This document shows positions 4,649 through 10,259 of a DNA stretch of 10,259 nucleotides, in pieces. Under the pieces are notes generated by a model. That model searched no databases. It was not told where the DNA came from and worked only from the letters and a program-made list of their open reading frames with translations. The stretch's first letter is position 1, and each line of letters opens with the position of its first letter. Source of the DNA: Candidatus Methanomethylophilaceae archaeon. Its GTDB lineage: Archaea > Thermoplasmatota > Thermoplasmata > Methanomassiliicoccales > Methanomethylophilaceae. The position numbers and the translations under genes were made by a program. The stretch covers positions 1 to 10,259 of the forward strand of contig JAEDJU010000039.1 in assembly GCA_016296195.1 (NCBI GenBank). Reading direction: 5' to 3'.

Positions 4649-6262
4649 ATGGCTAATGAGTCGGTAGATCTTCTTGTAATCGAGAACGTCTCGAAGTCGT
4701 TCGGAGACCGTTGTGTGTTGAAGAACGTCAGTGCCAAGCTGTCCACCGGAAAGATCCTGGGTCTCATCGGAAAGAGCGCCGCCGGAAAGAGTGTCCTCAT
4801 ACACATGCTCAGGGGTAGCGAGGAGTACGCCCCCGACTCCGGGCGCGTCATCTACAACGTCAACCGCTGTAAGAAATGCGGTGACCTGGACCTTCCCTTT
4901 AAAGGCGTCCCCTGCTGCAAGTGCGGCGGGGAGACCGAGACACTCGCAGTAGACTTCTGGTCCCTGAAGGAGGACGATCCCCTCAGGCAGGCCGTCAAGG
5001 CACATGTCGCTATCATGCTCCAGAGGACCTTCGCCCTGTTCGGTGACAAGACCGTCATCGAGAATGTGATGGAGGCCATCCCCGAGGATGTCAAGGGAGA
5101 CAAGCGCATCAACAAAGCGATCGAGATGCTCGGCAAGATAGAGCTCACAGAGTATAACGAGGCAGTCGCAAGGGACCTGTCCGGAGGAGAGAAGCAGCGT
5201 GTCGTCATGGCAAGGCAGCTCGCCAAGGAGCCCCTCTTCTTCCTGGCTGACGAGCCCACCGGAACACTCGACCCCACCACGGCCGAGACCGTCCACCAGG
5301 GACTCATCGATTACGTTCGCGACCACAACATCTGCATGATCTTCGCATCCCACTGGCCCGAGGCCATCACGAGGATGGCGGACGAGGCCATCCTGCTCGA
5401 TGCGGGAGAGGTCCTCATGCAGGGAGAGCCCCAGCCCATCGCCGACCACTTCATGGAGGAGTACCACTTCGAGAAGGCAGAGGTCGGAGAGCTCGGTGAC
5501 CCCCTCATCGTCCTCGAGGATGCCAAGAAGCACTACTTCTCCGTCGTCAGGGGAGTCGTCAAGGCGGTCGACGGTGTATCGTTCGACATCAAGGAGAAGG
5601 AGGTCTTCGCACTCATCGGATACTCCGGAGCCGGAAAGACCACCACATCCCGTATGATCGCAGGAATGACCCCCGCGACCTCCGGATCCGTCAAGATCAG
5701 GATCGGAGACGACTGGATCGACATGTCCGAGAACGGATTCGCCGGAAAGGGAAGGGCGACACCCTACATCGGGTTCCTCCACCAGGAGTACACCCTGTAC
5801 CCCTTCGACACCGTTCTCCAGAACCTCAGCACATGCATCGGAATGAAGATGCCCGCCGAGCTCGCCAAGGTCAAGGCGATCCAGGTCCTGCTGAGTGTCG
5901 GATTCCCCAAGCAGGACATCGAGAAGATCCTGTACTCGTACCCGGACTCCCTGTCCGTGGGAGAGTGTCAGAGGATCGCGTTCGCGCAGGTCCTCATCAA
6001 GGAACCCCGTATCATCATCCTCGACGAGCCCACCGGTACGATGGACCCCATCACCAAGACCATCGTCGCCAAGTCCGTGGTCAAGGCCAGGGAGACTCTC
6101 GGGGAGACTTTCGTCGTGGTCAGCCACGACATGGATTTCGTCATGAACTGCTGCGACCGCGCCGCGTTCATGAAGGGCGGCAAGGTCGTTTCCATCGGCT
6201 CACCCGAGGACGTCCTTGAGGAGTTCGGTATGGAGCCCGTACCGGAAGGTGAAGAGAATTGA
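4649..6262 (+). CDS. atwA: Methyl-coenzyme M reductase activation component A2 (double ABC ATPase)
   Basis: A2 is the ATP-binding component needed for reductive activation of MCR; it is cytosolic and, despite two ABC ATPase domains, has no membrane segment. In this 537-aa protein the first domain has Walker A GKSAAGKS (41-48), signature LSGGEKQR (177-184) and Walker B LADEPT (D201-E202). The second has GYSGAGKTT (324-332), LSVGECQR (435-442) and LDEPTG (D459-E460). The second signature has V for G. Inserted in the first domain at 74-92 is a cysteine cluster, CKKC then CCKC, that could bind zinc or iron. Start choice: the frame stays open back to a GTG at 4547, but that runs through the promoter. 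ATG 4649 lies 21 bases after TTTATATT; ATG 4643 is the near alternative. First gene of the operon, ending in TTGA shared with mcrC. Confidence 0.93.
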   Translation: MANESVDLLVIENVSKSFGDRCVLKNVSAKLSTGKILGLIGKSAAGKSVLIHMLRGSEEYAPDSGRVIYNVNRCKKCGDLDLPFKGVPCCKCGGETETLAVDFWSLKEDDPLRQAVKAHVAIMLQRTFALFGDKTVIENVMEAIPEDVKGDKRINKAIEMLGKIELTEYNEAVARDLSGGEKQRVVMARQLAKEPLFFLADEPTGTLDPTTAETVHQGLIDYVRDHNICMIFASHWPEAITRMADEAILLDAGEVLMQGEPQPIADHFMEEYHFEKAEVGELGDPLIVLEDAKKHYFSVVRGVVKAVDGVSFDIKEKEVFALIGYSGAGKTTTSRMIAGMTPATSGSVKIRIGDDWIDMSENGFAGKGRATPYIGFLHQEYTLYPFDTVLQNLSTCIGMKMPAELAKVKAIQVLLSVGFPKQDIEKILYSYPDSLSVGECQRIAFAQVLIKEPRIIILDEPTGTMDPITKTIVAKSVVKARETLGETFVVVSHDMDFVMNCCDRAAFMKGGKVVSIGSPEDVLEEFGMEPVPEGEEN

Positions 6263-6876
6263 AGCAGAAGATGGGAAGGCATCTCAGCTTCGTGGAGTGT
6301 AGGGAATCGATGGGTCTCGGAGTCGGAGGTGGACTCGCCCAGAGGGCGACCATCTCCGAGTCCGGAAGGGATGTCGTCGCCGTGGCCATGGGGCCCGGAA
6401 GGAGGCACATCACCAAGCCCGTGTGCGAGATCACCTACGCACTCCGCGAGGAGGGGATCGACACAAGCGTCCTGGTCGTCAACGCGGGTTCTGGAGTTCC
6501 CGCCGACGCACCGGACATGACCACCGGTTCCTACTTCGGACTCGATCCGATCGAGGTGGAGAGGATCCAGCAGTACAAGGTTGCGCTCATCCACCTGGGG
6601 AACGTGCGTATGCACATCGTCTACAAGGCTAGACTCATCCTCAGGAACGTGAACATCCCCGCGATCATCGTCGCCCAGTGCCCCGTGGATTACGAGGACT
6701 TCGCGGCGGTCGGTATCAAGACCTCCGTGGTAATGCCGCCGGAGGACAAGATCCAGACCAAGGGGGAGATCGTCCACATCGTCACCGGTGTCGTCAGGGG
6801 AGTCACCTGCAGCCAGGACAAACTGGACGAGATCGTCTCCAAGGTCCAGTCCATGCTCCCGGAGGAGAGGGAATGA
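6259..6876 (+). CDS. mcrC: McrC, MCR operon protein C
   Basis: McrC is a conserved methanogen protein that, in biochemical work on Methanothermobacter, copurifies with the A3a fraction needed for MCR activation. The 205-aa product carries the diagnostic motifs [12 protein letters not shown] (18-29), [20 protein letters not shown] (45-64), NAGSGVP (75-81), [20 protein letters not shown] and [10 protein letters not shown], then TGVVRGVTC near the end. C56 and the cysteines of QCP and VTC are metal-ligand candidates. Start choice: TTG at 6259 overlaps the A2 stop as TTGA, with GGTGA six bases upstream, in line with the other overlaps in this operon. ATG at 6271 ([12 protein letters not shown]) fits the usual N-terminus equally well and costs four residues. 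In many methanogens mcrC lies inside the mcr operon; here it follows A2. A second copy upstream of the window cannot be excluded. Confidence 0.93.
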   Translation: MKQKMGRHLSFVECRESMGLGVGGGLAQRATISESGRDVVAVAMGPGRRHITKPVCEITYALREEGIDTSVLVVNAGSGVPADAPDMTTGSYFGLDPIEVERIQQYKVALIHLGNVRMHIVYKARLILRNVNIPAIIVAQCPVDYEDFAAVGIKTSVVMPPEDKIQTKGEIVHIVTGVVRGVTCSQDKLDEIVSKVQSMLPEERE

Positions 6877-8393
6877 AGATCATCGTCAACGGAAAGGAGA
6901 AGACCGTCAGGGCGGGTTCCACCCTCAAGACGGCCATTGCCGGCGAGCCCTACGTGAAGGGCACACCCATATCCGTCCACCTCTCCGAGGAGAAGGTGGT
7001 CAAGGAGACCAACGATTTCGAGATCAAGACCGACCGCGGAACCATGGTCATGCACCTCAACGGGTCCCCCGAGGCGGACCTCTGGAGGAACCAGGTCATG
7101 GCGAACATGTCCAACGGCGTCAACGCCAGGTGGGTCACCCACAACATCGCCGCCTTCGGATCGTTCCCCACCGACCTCCCCGTGGACAGGGGCTCGTACC
7201 TCTACAAGATGTACGACTGCTTCTTCTCCCTGGGAGGATTCGACAACCACACGACCTACATCATGATCGCCAGGGACAACCACACCGGTTCGTACGGTGC
7301 CGGAAAGGCCCTCATCGGAAGGATCACCGTGGGAAGGCACATCCTCAACCTGCTCAGGGAGGGTGACCACATCACGTCCGTCCGCCCCATGATGTCCGAG
7401 ACCAGCACGGAGAACGTCGTCGTCACCCGCGACCTCACCATGAAGATGGAGGAGGGATACATGGTCGACACCAACGTCTCCATAGACCTGGACGAGGCAT
7501 CACCCGAGTCCGCCGAGCACGTCCTGGTACTGTCGTCCACAGGTACGATGAAGGCCACCGAGGTCACCGGAAGCTTCGTCTCATGCTCCGAGGACCTGGA
7601 TGTCACCATCCCTGTTGAGGACACCAAGACCAGGGATGCCGGAGCCGTCGCCGTCAGGAACGAGGGTCTCGGAACCGGACGTCTGTACATCTACAAGGAC
7701 CGCAGGCAGCTCACCCCCGCCATCAACATCGCGGGACAGATCGCAACCGGAAGGGCCATCCTGAACAACATCCAGGCAGGTGAGGACTTCACCGTCACCA
7801 CCAACCCCGCACGTCTCCTGTCCGTCGGAATGACGCAGAAGGCCGGAAGCGAGTTCCTGGAGTCCAGGGGTGTCAAGCAGGTCAGGACCGGGGACACCAG
7901 CGATGACGCGATCATCGTGGAGCAGTCGCCCGAGCACACCATGACCGCACTGAAGGCCGGAGAGGTCGAGACGTTCGGAGTCCCCAAGGACCGCGTCTTC
8001 AGGATCAAGCTGTCCGACAAGGACCCCGTCAGTCTCCAGTACTTCAAGAAGGTCACCGGACTCAGCCACAAACCCGTCGGATCCATCAAGGTCCAGTTCA
8101 CATTCGAGGGACTCCCCATGGTCACCTTCTACGGTGACGAGATGCGTGGTAAGAACCTGTACCCACAGGACCCCTTCAAGAAGGTCAAGCGCGGGGACAT
8201 CGGTCTGACCAACCAGGCCAGGCCCCACCACGGACTCATCGGTATCAGGCTGGAGGACAGCAAGGACTTCGGACCCACCGGAGAGGAGCCCTACGGTACA
8301 AACATCATCGGAAAGTTCGTCGACGACCTCGACAGGCTCATGAACGGCCTGCAGGAGGAGGACGTCGTGTACATCACGGAGGAGGAACTATGA
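6873..8393 (+). CDS. mmp3: Methanogenesis marker protein 3
   Basis: A 506-aa soluble protein of the methanogen-specific marker 3 (UPF0288) family, reported in association with the MCR activation proteins. The N-terminus ([20 protein letters not shown], 1-20) looks like a beta-grasp, ThiS-like domain. The central part repeats [17 protein letters not shown] (about 149-165) and [19 protein letters not shown], two similar blocks suggesting internal duplication. The C-terminal half includes [31 protein letters not shown] and [18 protein letters not shown], reminiscent of a cyclophilin-like fold. The frame is open further upstream to 6678, but that part is out of frame within mcrC; ATG 6873 has GGAGG upstream and overlaps the mcrC stop (ATGA). 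The reading frame is intact, and length fits the family. Confidence 0.92.
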   Translation: MKIIVNGKEKTVRAGSTLKTAIAGEPYVKGTPISVHLSEEKVVKETNDFEIKTDRGTMVMHLNGSPEADLWRNQVMANMSNGVNARWVTHNIAAFGSFPTDLPVDRGSYLYKMYDCFFSLGGFDNHTTYIMIARDNHTGSYGAGKALIGRITVGRHILNLLREGDHITSVRPMMSETSTENVVVTRDLTMKMEEGYMVDTNVSIDLDEASPESAEHVLVLSSTGTMKATEVTGSFVSCSEDLDVTIPVEDTKTRDAGAVAVRNEGLGTGRLYIYKDRRQLTPAINIAGQIATGRAILNNIQAGEDFTVTTNPARLLSVGMTQKAGSEFLESRGVKQVRTGDTSDDAIIVEQSPEHTMTALKAGEVETFGVPKDRVFRIKLSDKDPVSLQYFKKVTGLSHKPVGSIKVQFTFEGLPMVTFYGDEMRGKNLYPQDPFKKVKRGDIGLTNQARPHHGLIGIRLEDSKDFGPTGEEPYGTNIIGKFVDDLDRLMNGLQEEDVVYITEEEL

Positions 8394-8809
8394 GCGAGGA
8401 GAGGGAGACTAGACTGTTCATGATCTCCCCCAGGTCGATGCTGACACCCGACCAGCTGGTACGTATGATCCATGCTTTCGGAGTGGAGCCCATCGTCAAG
8501 GAGACCTGCTACGGGTGCCTCGTGGAGGGCCCCAGGTCACTTGTCCTGGAGATCAGGGACAAGGTCAGGGAGAAATACCGCAACGAGGTGTTCACCAAGA
8601 TCAGGGCCTACCCATGCAGCGACCCCAGGAGATGCCGTGCACAGCACGGAACGAGGCCGGGATTCGCACAGCTGGAGGAGGAGTGGCAGCTCCTCTCGAA
8701 GATCCAGTACGGTCTCGAGAAGGTCGAGGAGGGGGCCAAGTACGTGCCTCCCCAGGAGAAGAAACGCATTCCCGTAAACGATTTCAAGAAGATATGCGAG
8801 GTGCACTGA
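8390..8809 (+). CDS. mmp6: Methanogenesis marker protein 6
   Basis: A 139-aa protein of a family confined to methanogens and relatives, with unknown biochemical role. Recognisable motifs are LFMISPRSMLTPDQLVRMIH (9-28), VKETCYGCLVEGP (36-48) with two cysteines, and the block SDPRRCRAQHGTRPGF (77-92), which is the family hallmark. LEEEWQLLSKIQYGLE follows. The C-terminal tail is basic. GGAGGAGG lies four bases before the ATG, which overlaps the mmp3 stop (ATGA). The stop shares its A with the mmp5 start (TGATG). Numbering of this marker is from memory of the family motifs; position between mmp3 and mmp5 supports it. Confidence 0.9.
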   Translation: MSEERETRLFMISPRSMLTPDQLVRMIHAFGVEPIVKETCYGCLVEGPRSLVLEIRDKVREKYRNEVFTKIRAYPCSDPRRCRAQHGTRPGFAQLEEEWQLLSKIQYGLEKVEEGAKYVPPQEKKRIPVNDFKKICEVH

Positions 8810-9243
8810 TGAAGGTCTTCATAGATCCGCCGAACAGCCTGGTGCTGTTCGATCTCGTCGAGAGGTTCGGACACGAGCCCCTCAGTACGATGGCGGCCAT
8901 TCAGGAGAGGGTTGACAACCTTGAGGTTGACATGCCCCCCATGAACGTCACGCTTGACGATGTTGTCAAAGGACTCAAGTACGCGGGAGTCGAGGTCCCG
9001 TCCGGTATCAGGGGAAGGATGGCCCTCTGGGGCCCCATGATCGAGGAGGCCGACGCGGCCATCGTCATGGACGACTGTCCCTACAGCTTCGGATGCGTCG
9101 GATGCGAGCGTTCCAACCTGATGGTGAAGTACCTGATCAAGAGGCGCGGCATCCCCACGCTCAACGTCACATATCCCGAGACCGATGAGGAGGCGACCAA
9201 CTTCGTCGCACAGACCAAGGAGTTCCTGGAGGCATTGAAATGA
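8809..9243 (+). CDS. mmp5: Methanogenesis marker protein 5
   Basis: A 144-aa methanogen marker protein of unknown activity. It starts [20 protein letters not shown], then [30 protein letters not shown] and [20 protein letters not shown]. The last segment places C90, C96 and C99 as C-x5-C-x2-C, a plausible metal or Fe-S site. A Rossmann-like alternation continues to the end ([16 protein letters not shown]). The frame is open upstream to 8515, but that stretch lies out of frame within mmp6. ATG 8809 is preceded by GAGGTG with five bases spacing and overlaps the mmp6 stop as TGATG. The stop overlaps mmp15 as ATGA. Confidence 0.9.
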   Translation: MKVFIDPPNSLVLFDLVERFGHEPLSTMAAIQERVDNLEVDMPPMNVTLDDVVKGLKYAGVEVPSGIRGRMALWGPMIEEADAAIVMDDCPYSFGCVGCERSNLMVKYLIKRRGIPTLNVTYPETDEEATNFVAQTKEFLEALK

Positions 9244-10259
9244 CAATCAAGATCGCACAGCTCTCGTGCGGAACCGAGTACAGCAGTGTCCAGTACGAGA
9301 TCGAGAAGGCCGCAAGGTCCGTCGGGGCCAAGATCGTCTACCCCGATGTGTCCGCAGCGGACATCGACGTGGCCGTGAAGAGGTTCGGATTCAACCCCAG
9401 GTCACCCCAGCTCAAACTGATGATCGCAAGGGCCGTCCAGCTCGCAGACGGAAAGTACGACGCCGACGCGGTGTTCATCACCACCTGCTTCAGGTGTGCG
9501 GAGGCCGCCCTGGTCAGGAACGAGCTCAGGAGGTTCATCCAGGAGAACACCAGGCTCCCCGTGGTCACATACTCGTTCACCGAGAGGCTCAAGGCATCCC
9601 AGCTCCTGACAAGGATGGAGGCGTTGGTCACCATCGTCACCAGGAAGGAGCTCCTGGCAAGGGAGAGGCAGACCGGTATCACAGCAGGACTGGACTCCGG
9701 ATCCTCCACCACCAAGGCCGTCATCATGGAGAACAACAAGATCATCGGTAAGGCATGGACCCCCTCCGGAGACGTCGTCGCATCCGCAACCCAGGTGCTC
9801 AACGCCGCAATGGAGATGGCCGGCATCGAGATGAAGCAGATCGAGGCCATCGGAACCACCGGATACGGACGTTTCACCCTCGGAGACCACTTCGGGGCGA
9901 AACTCGTGCAGGAGGAGCTCACCGTCAACTCCAAGGGAGCCGTCTGGCTCGCCGACAAGCAGAGGGGAGAGGCCACCATCATCGATATCGGAGGAATGGA
10001 CAACAAGGCCATCACCGTCAGGGACGGAGTCCCCGACAACTTCACCATGGGAGGTATCTGTGCCGGAGCATCCGGAAGGTTCCTCGAGATGACCAGCAAG
10101 AGGCTCAAGATCGAGATCGGAGAGCTCGGTGCACTGGCAGACAAGGGTAACTGGAAGAACGCCAAGATGAACTCCTACTGTTCCGTCTTCGGTATCCAGG
10201 ACCTGGTCACCACCCTCGGAGACGGAAAGAGCTTCGAGGATGTCGCGGCCGCGGCATGT
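9240..10259 (+). CDS. mmp15: Methanogenesis marker protein 15, activase-like ATPase (3' truncated)
   Basis: The first 340 residues are visible; the frame is still open at the window end. Residues about 148-340 are a BadF/BadG/HgdC-type activase of the actin-like ATPase fold. DSGSSTTK (152-159) is the phosphate-1 loop, GTTGYGR (205-211) follows, and DIGGMD (249-254) is phosphate-2 with M where HgdC-type proteins usually have Q. C274 in [11 protein letters not shown] and C314 in YCSVF match the two cysteines that hold a [4Fe-4S] cluster between two monomers. Such activases couple ATP hydrolysis to low-potential electron transfer, which suits reduction of MCR's nickel, although that is inferred. 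The N-terminal 147 residues have TTCFRC (81-86) and LLTRMEA, resembling the dehydratase subunit partner family. GGAGG lies seven bases before the ATG. Confidence 0.92.
   Translation, partial: MTIKIAQLSCGTEYSSVQYEIEKAARSVGAKIVYPDVSAADIDVAVKRFGFNPRSPQLKLMIARAVQLADGKYDADAVFITTCFRCAEAALVRNELRRFIQENTRLPVVTYSFTERLKASQLLTRMEALVTIVTRKELLARERQTGITAGLDSGSSTTKAVIMENNKIIGKAWTPSGDVVASATQVLNAAMEMAGIEMKQIEAIGTTGYGRFTLGDHFGAKLVQEELTVNSKGAVWLADKQRGEATIIDIGGMDNKAITVRDGVPDNFTMGGICAGASGRFLEMTSKRLKIEIGELGALADKGNWKNAKMNSYCSVFGIQDLVTTLGDGKSFEDVAAAAC

Noticed and set aside
4634..6127. 497-codon open frame on the minus strand opposite A2
   Set aside because: It is antisense to a clear double-ATPase gene, rich in D, G, L and V as expected from reversed high-GC codons, and shows no family motif.
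6678..6872. N-terminal extension of Mmp3 within mcrC
   Set aside because: It is a different frame of the mcrC coding sequence; ATG 6873 has a ribosome site and an ATGA overlap like its neighbours.
8515..8808. N-terminal extension of Mmp5 within mmp6
   Set aside because: It is a different frame of mmp6; ATG 8809 has GAGGTG and starts at the family's usual N-terminus.

Overview
The window reads as methanogen genomic DNA. It holds the 3' end of mcrA, the catalytic subunit gene of methyl-coenzyme M reductase (MCR), and an operon of proteins that activate or accompany MCR: component A2, McrC and methanogenesis marker proteins 3, 6, 5 and 15. I infer a Methanomassiliicoccales-like (Thermoplasmatota) archaeon from the McrA sequence style, the GC-rich AGG/GGA/CTC-heavy codon use, the absence of TAG stop codons among 12 genes, and archaeal TATA boxes close to starts. 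The order-level placement is an inference; the methanogen identity is firm.

Layout. Bases 1-1018 (+): the C-terminal 243 residues of McrA, overlapping by ATGA with a 95-aa DUF2098-like gene. This transcript converges at about 1060-1204 with a minus-strand pair (1215-2310): a cytidylate kinase-like P-loop protein and a four-helix DUF2798-like membrane protein. Next on the minus strand is an unrecognised 186-aa protein (2501-3061) with a strong hairpin terminator behind it. A two-gene minus unit follows (3157-4450): a winged-helix regulator combining DUF4443-like and DUF2111-like regions, then a small cysteine-rich DUF6951-like protein. A divergent promoter region (4451-4648) separates these from the plus-strand operon A2-mcrC-mmp3-mmp6-mmp5-mmp15, which runs off the 3' end. 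Every junction in that operon is an overlap (TTGA, ATGA, ATGA, TGATG, ATGA), so it is probably one translationally coupled transcript.

How it fits together. MCR's nickel cofactor F430 must be in the Ni(I) state. A2 (double ABC ATPase), McrC and several marker proteins are associated with ATP-dependent reductive activation, and Mmp15 is an activase-type ATPase with two Fe-S cysteines. The enzyme and its activation machinery therefore lie within a few kilobases of each other, with a divergent putative regulator between them.

The most notable regulatory signal is a perfect 19-bp palindrome (4452-4470) filling the gap between a TATA box and the regulator's ATG. Copies of the same 7-bp arm occur three times upstream of the unrecognised 186-aa gene. 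The A2 promoter has the same 21-nt TATA-to-ATG gap. This suggests an autoregulated transcription factor controlling a small regulon around MCR activation. No CRISPR array, insertion sequence, tRNA or rRNA is visible.
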